Assembly: GCF_900156735.1 (NCBI RefSeq)
Contig: NZ_FTOL01000002.1
Coordinates: 248,001 to 312,000 of the forward strand
Source: Chryseobacterium ureilyticum
GTDB lineage: Bacteria > Bacteroidota > Bacteroidia > Flavobacteriales > Weeksellaceae
Length of the DNA: 64,000 bases
Direction of reading: 5' to 3'
Shown here: piece by piece, positions 43,480 through 51,042 of the stretch
Layout of the letters: each line of letters starts with the position of its first letter
Numbering within the stretch: the stretch's first letter is position 1
The notes under the pieces: generated by a model
Told to the model about the DNA's origin: nothing
The model's database searches: none
The model's input: only the letters and a program-made list of their open reading frames with translations
Translations under genes and position numbers: made by a program

Positions 43480-44337
43480 ATGATTTTATCAATGACCGGC
43501 TTCGGTAGAGCCGAAGGTGTTTTTGAAGGAAAAAAAATAACAATAGATATTAAATCACTGAACAGCAAGAGCTTTGATTTAAATATTAAAATTCCTTTAC
43601 GTTACAAAGAAAAAGAATTTGAGATCAGAAAAATTCTTAATGATAGAATTATCCGTGGAAAAGTAGACTGCTACGTAAACCTGGAAAACCTTGAAGAATC
43701 TAATGATGTGAAAATTAATAAAAGTTTAATTGATTCTTACATCAAGGAGCTTAAAAATATTGCATCAGACGGACCTGATTTCGAATATCTTAAAATGGCA
43801 GTAAGAATGCCTGATGCTATTACCTCAAGACCTGATGAACTGACAGAAGGTGAATGGGAATCTTTGGCACAGATTGTCAATGCTGCTGTTGATCGATTTG
43901 AAGAATTCAGAAAGACTGAAGGAAGTATTCTGCATGAAGAATTAAACAGAAATATTCAGAATATAGACAAATATCTTGGTGAAGTGATTCCTTTCGAAGA
44001 AGAAAGAATTGTAAGCGTTAAAGAACGTTATCAGAAGTCTCTGAAAGAATTTGAAAATGTAGATGAAACCCGTTTCTATCAGGAAATGGCTTATTTCACT
44101 GAGAAACTTGATATTTCAGAAGAAAAAGTAAGACTTACTCAGCATTTGAAATACTATAAGGAAGTAATGGATAATGAATCTTTCAACGGAAAAAAACTGG
44201 GCTTTATTTCTCAGGAAATCGGAAGAGAGATCAATACATTAGGTTCCAAAGCCAATCATGCCGAAATTCAGAAACTGGTTGTGAAGATGAAGGATGATTT
44301 GGAAAAAATTAAAGAACAAACGTTAAACGTGTTATAG
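43480..44337 (+). CDS. YicC/YloC-family endoribonuclease
   Basis: 285 residues, starting with the family hallmark MILSMTGFGRAEG. Conserved parts: EIKSLNSKSFDLNIKIPLRYK (here DIKSLNSK), the central helical region, and the C-terminal GKKLGFISQEIGREINTLGSKANHAEIQKLVVKMKDDLEKIKEQTLNV, which is the DUF1732 end. YicC-type proteins were shown in E. coli and Bacillus to be RNA-cleaving enzymes involved in small RNA turnover. Gene order yicC-gmk is conserved in many bacteria and is found here (81 bases apart). Confidence 0.95.
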   Translation: MILSMTGFGRAEGVFEGKKITIDIKSLNSKSFDLNIKIPLRYKEKEFEIRKILNDRIIRGKVDCYVNLENLEESNDVKINKSLIDSYIKELKNIASDGPDFEYLKMAVRMPDAITSRPDELTEGEWESLAQIVNAAVDRFEEFRKTEGSILHEELNRNIQNIDKYLGEVIPFEEERIVSVKERYQKSLKEFENVDETRFYQEMAYFTEKLDISEEKVRLTQHLKYYKEVMDNESFNGKKLGFISQEIGREINTLGSKANHAEIQKLVVKMKDDLEKIKEQTLNVL

Positions 44338-44418
44338 TTTCAGGGAACGAAATCTTTGGGTACAATTATCATATAAAGGTAATTCCCAGCTCGAACCCTA
44401 AGCTCGAAACTCAAAAAT

Positions 44419-44982
44419 ATGGATAAAGTAATTATATTTTCAGCGCCATCTGGAAGCGGAAAAACTACATTGGTAAAACATTCTCTGGAAACATTTCCTG
44501 AACTTTCATTTTCAATTTCCTGTACGACAAGACAGCCAAGAGGAAGTGAAATTCATGCCGTGGATTATCATTTTTTATCACCTGATGAATTCAGACAAAA
44601 AATTTCAGAAGATGCATTTGTAGAATATGAAGAAGTATATACTGACAAATATTATGGTACTTTAAAATCTGAAGTAGAAAAAATCTGGAATCTGGGAAAA
44701 GTTGTTATTTTTGATGTAGATGTAAAAGGAGGAATTTCCTTAAAAAAATACTTCGGAGAAAAGGCTTTATCTATTTTTATAGAACCGCCTTCCATTGAAG
44801 AATTGGAACGAAGATTGATTTCAAGGAATACAGATGATGCAGAAACCATCAAAACCCGTGTAGCAAAAGCAGAAGAAGAACTGACCTATGCCAGCGAGTT
44901 TGACAAGATTGTTATAAACACCGATCTGGATGTAGCTAAAAAAGAAATAGAAAGTTTAATAAAAAGTTTTATCAATAATTAA
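44419..44982 (+). CDS. gmk: Guanylate kinase
   Basis: 187 residues. Phosphorylates GMP to GDP with ATP. The P-loop IFSAPSGSGKTTLVKH (5-20), GMP-binding residues in ISCTTRQPRGSEIHAVDYHFLS and YGTLKSEVE, the DVDVKGGISLKKYF strand, and the LID region RRLISRNTDDAETIKTRVAKAEEEL are all present. It follows yicC. The spacer before it (44338-44418) and after it (44983-45086) contains repetitive words (TCTAACTTCTAATTTCTAAC). Confidence 0.96.
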   Translation: MDKVIIFSAPSGSGKTTLVKHSLETFPELSFSISCTTRQPRGSEIHAVDYHFLSPDEFRQKISEDAFVEYEEVYTDKYYGTLKSEVEKIWNLGKVVIFDVDVKGGISLKKYFGEKALSIFIEPPSIEELERRLISRNTDDAETIKTRVAKAEEELTYASEFDKIVINTDLDVAKKEIESLIKSFINN

Positions 44983-44995
44983 TGGCTGGAAAATG

Positions 44996-45062
44996 AGGTC
45001 AGAGGATGCAAGTAATGTACTTTCATCAATATCTAACTTCTAATTTCTAACCTCTATTCTGA
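44996..45062. repeat. Degenerate intergenic repeat of CTAACTTCTAA words
   Basis: TATCTAACTTCTAATTTCTAACCTCTA between gmk and nadA. Related text lies at 20235-20299 (TATAACTTCTAAAT ... CCAGCTTCTAACTTCTAAT) and, weaker, 44381-44413. No gene is visible. Confidence 0.35.
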
Positions 45063-45086
45063 TAATAAAAAAACATTGAGGTTGAT

Positions 45087-46106
45087 ATGAGTACCGAAAC
45101 ATTAGAAAAAGCTAAATCTGCAATTCCTGTAAAAGGATTTCTGGATATAAAAGATATAGCCATTCCTCAGGGAGAAGAATTGGTAAAAGCCATTCTTAAA
45201 CTTAAGGAAGAGAAAAACGCTGTAATTCTTGCCCATTATTACCAACCGGGAGAAATTCAGGATATCGCAGATTTTCTTGGGGATTCTCTGCAATTGGCAA
45301 GACAGGCAAAGGAAACCAACGCTGATATGATTGTATTCTGCGGAGTACATTTCATGGCAGAAGCAGCAAAGATCCTTAACCCAACTAAAAAAGTAGTTTT
45401 ACCTGATACCATGGCTGGATGCTCTCTTGCAGACGGCTGCTCAGGAGAAGGATTAAGAAAAATGCGTGAACAGCACCCTAATGCTTTAATTGCAACATAC
45501 ATCAATTGTAATGCAGAAACAAAAGCAGAAAGTGATATTATCGTAACAAGCTCAAACGCTGAAACTGTAATTGAAGCTCTACCAACAGACAGACCCATCA
45601 TTTTTGCGCCCGATAAAAACCTTGGAAGATATTTATCTAAAAAGACAGGTCGCGATATGATTCTTTGGGATGGTAGCTGTGTGGTACACGAAGCGTTTTC
45701 AATGGAAAGAATTGCTCAGCAGTTAGCAGATAATCCGGATGCAAAACTGATTGCACACCCAGAAAGTGAAGAAGCAGTTTTAAAGCTTGCTCACTTCATT
45801 GGTTCTACTTCCGCCCTATTGAATTTTGTAGAAAAAGATGACTGTCAGAAATTCATCATTGCTACAGAAGAAGGAATCCTTCACGAAATGAGAAAACGTG
45901 CTCCACACAAGGAGTTGATTCCTGCTTTAGTTTTTGATGAAAGCTGTAACTGTTCAGAATGCTTCTATATGAAACGTAATACAATGGAAAAATTGTACTT
46001 ATGTATGAAATATGAGCTTCCTGAAATTCTTATCGACGAAGAATTAAGATTAAAAGCATTGAAACCTATTGAGGCTATGCTTGATCTTTCTAAAAGCATA
46101 AAATAA
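45087..46106 (+). CDS. nadA: Quinolinate synthase NadA
   Basis: 339 residues. Condenses iminoaspartate and dihydroxyacetone phosphate into quinolinate for NAD synthesis, using a [4Fe-4S] cluster. Three cluster Cys candidates: Cys85 in MIVFCGVHFMAEAAK, one in WDGSCVVHEAFS (about 199) and one in ESCNCSECFYMKRNTMEKL (about 288-293). The substrate motif LAHYYQPGEIQDIADFLGDSLQLA (about 48-71) and PDKNLGRYLSKKTGRD are also conserved. Normal length for the short family. nadB and nadC are not in the window. Confidence 0.96.
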   Translation: MSTETLEKAKSAIPVKGFLDIKDIAIPQGEELVKAILKLKEEKNAVILAHYYQPGEIQDIADFLGDSLQLARQAKETNADMIVFCGVHFMAEAAKILNPTKKVVLPDTMAGCSLADGCSGEGLRKMREQHPNALIATYINCNAETKAESDIIVTSSNAETVIEALPTDRPIIFAPDKNLGRYLSKKTGRDMILWDGSCVVHEAFSMERIAQQLADNPDAKLIAHPESEEAVLKLAHFIGSTSALLNFVEKDDCQKFIIATEEGILHEMRKRAPHKELIPALVFDESCNCSECFYMKRNTMEKLYLCMKYELPEILIDEELRLKALKPIEAMLDLSKSIK

Positions 46107-46162
46107 TTTCTTTTTGCTTTCAAATATTTTTTATATTTAGGATTCAAACTAATAATAAAAAT

Positions 46163-46321
46163 ATGAGAAATTTAAAGAAATTAAACAGAGAAAGTCTTAA
46201 AAATGTAAACGGTGGATCGGAAAGCTGTAGCTACTGTGGAATACGTGAAATTTGCGCCATAGGATGCTATGGTCAACCAATATGTCTCCCAAAAGGACCA
46301 TACTTCCCTACTGACTGTTAA
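46163..46321 (+). CDS. Bacteriocin-like double-glycine peptide A
   Basis: 52 residues, MRNLKKLNRESLKNVNGG leader followed by a 34-residue core (SESCSYCGIREICAIGC..., ending FPTDC) with six Cys (22, 25, 31, 35, 41, 52). The leader matches the K-L-x-R-E-x-L-K-x-V-N-G-G pattern of peptides called bacteriocin-like in Chryseobacterium. Such leaders are normally cut after GG by a C39 peptidase-ABC exporter, but none is in the window. The gene is on the + strand after nadA and ends at its own terminator. Too short for usual gene finders. Confidence 0.8.
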   Translation: MRNLKKLNRESLKNVNGGSESCSYCGIREICAIGCYGQPICLPKGPYFPTDC

Positions 46322-46323
46322 AA

Positions 46324-46357
46324 AATAAAGCACTGTTTTTACAGTGCTTTTTTATTT
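46324..46357 (+). terminator. Terminator after peptide A
   Basis: Hairpin AAAGCACTGT / ACAGTGCTTT plus T run; also convergent with peptide B on the other strand. Confidence 0.8.
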
Positions 46358-46375
46358 CCGATAAACAGATACTTT

Positions 46376-46579
46376 TTAAGATACTCCGCCATCCATACAC
46401 TCAATACTTACAATTACACATGCTTTGCAGTATAAAGGAAGTGCCTGATATGCACTGCAAGGAGCATCATTAGGTCCGGTTCCATAAGTAGTATTTCTTG
46501 GACATCTATTACAGTTTGATCCTATTGCTCCGTTTACTTCTCCAAGCTCTTTTCTATTTAATTTCTTTAAATTTTTCAT
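46376..46579 (-). CDS. Bacteriocin-like double-glycine peptide B
   Basis: 67 residues; leader MKNLKKLNRKELGEVNGA with Gly-Ala in place of Gly-Gly (residues 17-18). The core has six Cys at 23, 26, 41, 51, 54 and 61, spacing C-x2-C-x14-C-x9-C-x2-C-x6-C, and shares with peptides C and E a YG-x-GP turn, an S/C-x-(F/Y)-x-x-L-P block and an (E/D)C end. Function unknown. It is on the minus strand, 30 bases after peptide C, so B and C may share a transcript. Confidence 0.8.
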   Translation of the reverse strand: MKNLKKLNRKELGEVNGAIGSNCNRCPRNTTYGTGPNDAPCSAYQALPLYCKACVIVSIECMDGGVS

Positions 46580-46609
46580 AGTAGTTTTAATTTTTTGATG
46601 TTAATATTT

Positions 46610-46822
46610 TTATCTGTTATAAAAGTCAGAATAATCAGGACCATAGCAATCTGCGCTTACATCTACACAGTTTCTGCATTCAGGTGATAATCCCCAAAAG
46701 CTCATACAGCTATAAGTGTATTCAGGACCATCACCATAGTTTCCAGAAGTTGAACATCTGCCGCACCCATTCATTTGAGCACCTTTGATCATTTTAAGTT
46801 TTGTTCTTGATATTTTTTTCAT
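46610..46822 (-). CDS. Bacteriocin-like double-glycine peptide C
   Basis: 70 residues; leader MKKISRTKLKMIKGA (Gly-Ala end, shorter than in the others), core with six Cys at 20, 23, 39, 49, 52 and 59, spacing C-x2-C-x15-C-x9-C-x2-C-x6-C, nearly the same as peptide B. Shared blocks: NYGDGPEYTYSC, SFWGLSPECRNCV and VSADC. The tail YGPDYSDFYNR is extra. Function unknown. Confidence 0.78.
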   Translation of the reverse strand: MKKISRTKLKMIKGAQMNGCGRCSTSGNYGDGPEYTYSCMSFWGLSPECRNCVDVSADCYGPDYSDFYNR

Positions 46823-46869
46823 AATGCTTATTTTTAAAATTAAGTTTGATACAGCTATCCCGTCTTTAC

Positions 46870-47049
46870 TTACAGCATTGGATCATAACATGTTCCTCCC
46901 GGTTTTAATGAGCATCCCCATGCCGTTGATCCGCCTCCTCTCATAAAACATACATATTGCTCCCCACCACAAGTATCAATCTGAAACTGTGTAAAACCAC
47001 CATTGACACTTTTCTGTTGTTCTCTTGATAATTTTTTAATTGCTTTCAT
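46870..47049 (-). CDS. Bacteriocin-like double-glycine peptide D
   Basis: 59 residues, shorter than the usual reporting cutoff but clear: leader MKAIKKLSREQQKSVNGG (GG at 17-18) and a core FTQFQIDTCGGEQYVCFMRG... with four Cys (27, 34, 46, 54). It is a different core from B, C and E and contains a Gly-rich stretch (MRGGGSTAWGC). On the minus strand between peptides C and E, 47 bases upstream of C. Confidence 0.75.
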   Translation of the reverse strand: MKAIKKLSREQQKSVNGGFTQFQIDTCGGEQYVCFMRGGGSTAWGCSLKPGGTCYDPML

Positions 47050-47073
47050 ATTATTTTAATTTTGATGTTATAA

Positions 47074-47108
47074 ATAAAAAGCACTGTTATACAACAATGC
47101 TCTTATAT
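47074..47108 (-). terminator. Imperfect terminator hairpin after peptide E
   Basis: Minus strand: AGCATTGTT loop AACAGTGCT with one mismatch then T-rich; similar to the terminator after peptide A, as expected if the units are duplicates. Confidence 0.5.
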
Positions 47109-47112
47109 ATTA

Positions 47113-47307
47113 TTAAAAAGGTTCAAAGCATTCCATGCTTGCCAATACTCTACGTTTACAGCATTCTGGCAAACCGTGAAACTCTGCACATGATTTCGGC
47201 TGATTTGGTCCATAAGGTCCTTCCGGACAATTTTCATTACAATCCCAAATTCCTCCTCCATTAATGGCTTTCAAGTTTTCTCTTTTAATCTTTTTTGAAT
47301 TTTTCAT
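47113..47307 (-). CDS. Bacteriocin-like double-glycine peptide E
   Basis: 64 residues; leader MKNSKKIKRENLKAINGG (GG at 17-18, third Gly at 19). The core has six Cys at 23, 27, 40, 49, 50 and 60. Aligned with B and C through YGPNQPKSC, EFHGLPEC and SMEC, the second Cys of the C-x2-C pair is Arg here, and an extra Cys sits just before the first, so the total stays at six. A promoter-like TTTG-18-TACTTTTA (47334-47363, minus strand) lies upstream. Function unknown. Confidence 0.8.
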   Translation of the reverse strand: MKNSKKIKRENLKAINGGGIWDCNENCPEGPYGPNQPKSCAEFHGLPECCKRRVLASMECFEPF

Positions 47308-47333
47308 GGTTTTTATTTTTAATTTAACATTAT

Positions 47334-47363
47334 AAAAGTAAGATTTTTAATCAATTATACAAA
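47334..47363 (-). promoter_or_regulatory. Promoter of peptide E
   Basis: Minus strand TTTG (47360-47363), 18-base spacer, TACTTTTA (47334-47341), the latter one base from TAnnTTTG. Confidence 0.45.
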
Positions 47364-47406
47364 CTATTTCTCCTAAAAAGGATTTATTATTTTATTATGT
47401 TAAAAG

Positions 47407-47436
47407 TTGGCTATTCCGAAATAATTTGTACATTTG
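47407..47436 (+). promoter_or_regulatory. Promoter of the threonine operon
   Basis: -33 TTGG at 47407-47410, 18-base spacer, perfect -7 TACATTTG at 47429-47436. Transcription should begin about 47439, only a few bases before the leader peptide ATG. Confidence 0.65.
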
Positions 47437-47446
47437 TTTCGTTACA

Positions 47447-47548
47447 ATGAATTTTCTAAGAAACATATCTGATATTTCTGCCCTGAAACTACCTATTTCA
47501 GGCATATCTTCTGTTTCTACATTCACAACTACAACGACTACCCCATAA
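47447..47548 (+). CDS. Threonine operon leader peptide
   Basis: 33 codons from ATG to TAA. The C-terminal part encodes S-T-F followed by six consecutive Thr codons and Pro; four Ile also occur (positions 7, 10, 17, 20). It lies just downstream of the promoter and about 95 bases before thrA. A run of codons for the end-product amino acid, followed by hairpins and a T run, is the arrangement of a translation-coupled attenuator, as in E. coli thrL, although the peptide itself is unrelated. Confidence 0.8.
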   Translation: MNFLRNISDISALKLPISGISSVSTFTTTTTTP

Positions 47549-47622
47549 AGGGGTAAATTTTCACATATTATTTCCGGTGCCCTGTACTCTTTTTTTAAAG
47601 AGTAACACTTTCATTTTTTCCT
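47539..47622 (+). promoter_or_regulatory. Threonine operon attenuator hairpins
   Basis: A hairpin TACCCC / GGGGTA (47539-47555) spans the leader stop codon. A second, TACTCTTT / AAAGAGTA (47585-47604), precedes a T-rich run (TTTCATTTTTTCC). A third small one, CTGAAA / TTTCAG (47483-47501), is inside the leader peptide. The first and second suit ribosome-controlled alternative folding and termination; exact alternative pairing was not computed. Confidence 0.55.
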
Positions 47623-47641
47623 AACCTCAAATCAATAATTG

Positions 47642-50092
47642 ATGAAAATTTTAAAATTCGGCGGTACATCAGTCGCCAATTCTCAGAATATTCTTTTAGT
47701 AGAGAACATTATAAAAAAAGAGTCTTCAAAAGACAGAGTTGCAGTCATTGTATCAGCACTTCATGGAGTAACAGATCTACTCATTCAAGGTGCTGAAAAT
47801 GCTTCTGAAAAAAATGGCAGCTATCTTCAAAAACTTAAAAGCATTGAAGAAAAACATTTACAACTTGTTAAAGAGCTTATCCCTATTTCTGAACAAAGTT
47901 CCTTACTAAGTTTTGTTAAAAAACACTGTAATGATATTGAAGATTTGTACAACGGGATCTATGTTCTTGGTGAACTTACAGACAGAATAAAGGATAAAAT
48001 TGCTTCTTATGGAGAATTCTTATCGTCGAATATTATTGCAGCAAGGCTTCAGCATCAAAGCTTAGATTGCGTATGGATGAATTCTTCAGAGCTTATAAAA
48101 ACTAATAGCAATTTTACCAATGCAAAAGTAAACTTTGACCTTACTGAAGATAACATTAGCAAATATTTTGATCAGTACCAAAACCAAATCATCATTGGTC
48201 CTGGATTCATCGCATCTGATGATCAAAACCATATAACAACACTGGGACGAGGCGGTTCAGATTATACTGCGGCAATTATCGCAGCAGCAGTAAACGCTAA
48301 AGAGCTTCAGATCTGGACAGATGTAAGTGGAATGATGACTGCAGATCCTCGCTTAGCCTCTCATGCTAAACCTATTGCAGAAATATCTTATCATGAAGCT
48401 ATGGAGTTGTCACATTTTGGAGCAAAAGTTATTTATCCGCCTTCAATTCAACCGGTGATGATAAAAAACATTGATCTTAAAATCAAAAATACTTTCGAAC
48501 CTGAAGAATTGGGAACATTAGTTTCTCATAATTTGAACATTTCCGAAAAAGAAAAGCAACAGCTTGTTGTAGGGATTTCAAATATGGGTAATATTGCTTT
48601 GCTTACTCTTGAAGGCAGCGGAATGGTTGGAATTCCCGGAATTTCGGCTAAGCTTTTCCAATGCCTGAGCAATGAAAAAATTAATGTTATTCTGATTACA
48701 CAAGGATCTTCTGAACATTCAATTACTATTGCTATTCATGAGAAAGATATGTTGGCAGCAGAAAATGCAATCAATGTTTCCTTTGCAGATGATATTCAAT
48801 TAAAAAGAGTTGCTCCTGTTAATATTGAAACCGGTCTTTCCATTCTTGCATTGGTTGGAGAAAATATGAAAAGCAGAAGTGGTGTAAGCGCTAAAATGTT
48901 TAGTTGTTTAGGTAATAATGGAATCAACATAAGAACTATTGCGCAAGGCTCTTCCGAAAGAAACATCAGTGTTGTTATTTCTGAAAATGATGCTAAAAAA
49001 GCGGTAAATGTTCTTCATGAAGAATTTTTTGAATCCGAAATAAAACAAATCCATCTTTATATCTGTGGAACCGGAAATGTAGGAAACAAACTTATTGAGC
49101 AGATTTACGAGCAGAATCAATACTTAAGGGAAAATCATCTCATTAACTTAAGAATTGCCGGGATTTCCAACAGCCGAAAAATGTTTTTTGCGGACAGAGG
49201 AATTTCTAAAGATGAATATTCTAAATGGAATGAACTTGGAAAAGAAGCCTCAGCAAAAGGTTTTGCGAAAGAAATTATATCCCGAAATCTCAGAAATTCT
49301 GTTTTTGTTGACATCACAGCAAGCGCGGAAGTTCCGGAAGTTTATGAAAGTTTATTAAAAAGAAGCATCAATATTGTAGCCTGTAATAAAATTGCAGCCT
49401 CATCCGATTTTGAACAGTATAAAATTTTAAAAAACACCGCAAGAAATCATAATTGCAGCTTTCATTTTGAAACCAACGTAGGCGCAGGGCTTCCTGTGAT
49501 AGGAACAATAAATGATCTTATCAAAAGTGGAGACAAAATAACTTCCATTGAAGCCGTACTAAGCGGAACACTAAATTTTGTATTCAATAATTATGACGGA
49601 AGTAGAACATTTTCTGAAGTAGTAGCCCAGGCTCAAAAAGAAGGATATACAGAACCGGACCCAAGATTAGATTTATCCGGAACTGATGTGGCTCGTAAGA
49701 TTTTGATTCTTGCCAGAGAAGCCGGTTATCCGCTACAGTTTGAAGAAATTGAAAACATTGGATTTTTACCTGAAGCTTGTATGCAGGGCAGTGTAGAACA
49801 TTTCTATGAAAAACTTACGGAATATGAAGATCATTTTAAAGCCTTGTTTTTAAATGCTCAGAAAGACGGGAAAATATTGAAATATACCGCTGAGTTTAAA
49901 GATGGTAAAGCAAAAGTAGGCTTACAGCACATTGCTCCGGGAAACGATCTATTCCATCTTTACGGGAAAGACAATATTATTATTTTTAAAACATTAAGAT
50001 ACTCCGAACAGCCATTGGTGATAAAAGGAGCCGGTGCTGGAGCTGAAGTAACCGCAAGCGGCATTTTTGCAGATATTATTCGTTCAATTTAA
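47642..50092 (+). CDS. thrA: Bifunctional aspartate kinase / homoserine dehydrogenase I
   Basis: 816 residues from the ATG at 47642; a TTG one codon earlier is less likely. The N-terminal kinase starts MKILKFGGTSVANSQNI and has GRGGSDYTAAIIAAAVNAKELQIWTDVSGMMTADPR (about 200-235). Two ACT domains follow (about 315-460; VGISNMGNIALLTLEGSGMVG and ILALVGENMKSRSGVSAKMFSCLGNNGINI). The C-terminal homoserine dehydrogenase (about 465-816) has CGTGNVGNKLIEQI, IVACNKIAASS, FHFETNVGAGLPVIGTINDLIKSGDKI and the GYTEPDPRLDLSGTDVARKILILAREAG signature. It catalyses the first and third steps from aspartate to threonine and is likely feedback-inhibited by threonine. Confidence 0.97.
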   Translation: MKILKFGGTSVANSQNILLVENIIKKESSKDRVAVIVSALHGVTDLLIQGAENASEKNGSYLQKLKSIEEKHLQLVKELIPISEQSSLLSFVKKHCNDIEDLYNGIYVLGELTDRIKDKIASYGEFLSSNIIAARLQHQSLDCVWMNSSELIKTNSNFTNAKVNFDLTEDNISKYFDQYQNQIIIGPGFIASDDQNHITTLGRGGSDYTAAIIAAAVNAKELQIWTDVSGMMTADPRLASHAKPIAEISYHEAMELSHFGAKVIYPPSIQPVMIKNIDLKIKNTFEPEELGTLVSHNLNISEKEKQQLVVGISNMGNIALLTLEGSGMVGIPGISAKLFQCLSNEKINVILITQGSSEHSITIAIHEKDMLAAENAINVSFADDIQLKRVAPVNIETGLSILALVGENMKSRSGVSAKMFSCLGNNGINIRTIAQGSSERNISVVISENDAKKAVNVLHEEFFESEIKQIHLYICGTGNVGNKLIEQIYEQNQYLRENHLINLRIAGISNSRKMFFADRGISKDEYSKWNELGKEASAKGFAKEIISRNLRNSVFVDITASAEVPEVYESLLKRSINIVACNKIAASSDFEQYKILKNTARNHNCSFHFETNVGAGLPVIGTINDLIKSGDKITSIEAVLSGTLNFVFNNYDGSRTFSEVVAQAQKEGYTEPDPRLDLSGTDVARKILILAREAGYPLQFEEIENIGFLPEACMQGSVEHFYEKLTEYEDHFKALFLNAQKDGKILKYTAEFKDGKAKVGLQHIAPGNDLFHLYGKDNIIIFKTLRYSEQPLVIKGAGAGAEVTASGIFADIIRSI

Positions 50093-50102
50093 AAACATAA
50101 AT

Positions 50103-51023
50103 ATGAAAAAAGTAAAACTAAAAATCCCGGCTACTGTAGCTAATCTTGTTTGTGGGTTTGATATTCTGGGTATGGCAATTCATGAGCCTTATGATGAAAT
50201 GGAGATCGGATTACTGGAAACTCCTGAGGTTATTATAAAACATAAAGATCAGTTCGGACTTCCTGAAGAACCGTCTAAAAATGTTGCAGGGATTGTGCTT
50301 TTAAAAATCCAGGAGCATTTTAACTTACAAACCGGTTTTGAAGTTATCATTCATAAACATATAAAACCAGGTAGCGGGCTCGGCTCCAGTGCGGCTAGCG
50401 CCGCCGGAGCCGCACTGGGAGCTAATATTGTACTAGAAAATATCATGTCAAAAGATGAGATGGTACATTTCGCCATGTTTGGAGAAGAACTTGCCTCGGG
50501 AGTGCGGCATGCCGACAATATTGCACCTTGTATTTATGGAGGAATTACGTTAGTAAAATCAACAAGTCCAATAGATATTATTCCTTTGAACTCCCCCGAT
50601 TTGTTTGTAACAGCAGTACATCCTCAGGTAGAAGTAAAAACATCCGATTCAAGACAGATACTCAAAAAAAATATCACTTTAAAAAGTGCAGTTGAACAAT
50701 GGGGAAATATTGCCGGACTGGTAGCCGGAATTCAGAAAAATGATTTTGCACTGATCGGAAGAAGTCTAAATGATGTCATTATAGAACCTGTACGAAGTAT
50801 TTTAATTCCTGGATTTGATGACGTTAAAAGGAAAAGTCTTGAAATGGGAGCTCTTGGTGGTGGAATTTCAGGATCAGGACCTTCTATCTTCATGTTAGCA
50901 GAACAAAAGGAAACTGCTGAAAAAATTGCAGCACTTATGAAATCAATATATGATGAAATGAAGATCGAAAGCTTTGTATATGTTTCAAAAATAAATCCAG
51001 TCGGGATTGAAATCATTGAATAA
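50103..51023 (+). CDS. thrB: Homoserine kinase
   Basis: 306 residues, GHMP kinase fold. The start is ATG at 50103, 10 bases after thrA; an earlier in-frame codon would overlap thrA. N-terminus KKVKLKIPATVANLVCGFDILGMA is typical of the family (P-A-T-x-A-N-x-x-x-G-F-D). The phosphate loop HIKPGSGLGSSAASAAGAALGAN is at about 82-104, and the late GGGISGSGPSIFMLAE glycine motif at about 259. It phosphorylates homoserine for threonine synthase. Around the phosphate loop, the bases GGCTCCGGC are unusually GC-rich with a long inverted repeat, a codon-level feature only. Confidence 0.95.
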   Translation: MKKVKLKIPATVANLVCGFDILGMAIHEPYDEMEIGLLETPEVIIKHKDQFGLPEEPSKNVAGIVLLKIQEHFNLQTGFEVIIHKHIKPGSGLGSSAASAAGAALGANIVLENIMSKDEMVHFAMFGEELASGVRHADNIAPCIYGGITLVKSTSPIDIIPLNSPDLFVTAVHPQVEVKTSDSRQILKKNITLKSAVEQWGNIAGLVAGIQKNDFALIGRSLNDVIIEPVRSILIPGFDDVKRKSLEMGALGGGISGSGPSIFMLAEQKETAEKIAALMKSIYDEMKIESFVYVSKINPVGIEIIE

Positions 51024-51042
51024 CCTAATCACATTAAAACAA

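Noticed and set aside
43104-43508. 134-codon frame between miaA and yicC
   Set aside because: It overlaps miaA antisense and runs through the yicC promoter; composition is Ile/Asn/Leu as expected from AT-rich DNA.
47040-47264. 74-codon plus-strand frame over peptide E
   Set aside because: Antisense to the double-glycine peptide E, which has leader, core and promoter.
50380-50415. GC-rich inverted repeat inside thrB taken as a possible site
   Set aside because: It lies in the Gly/Ser/Ala-rich phosphate loop of the kinase, where coding sequence explains both the composition and the symmetry.
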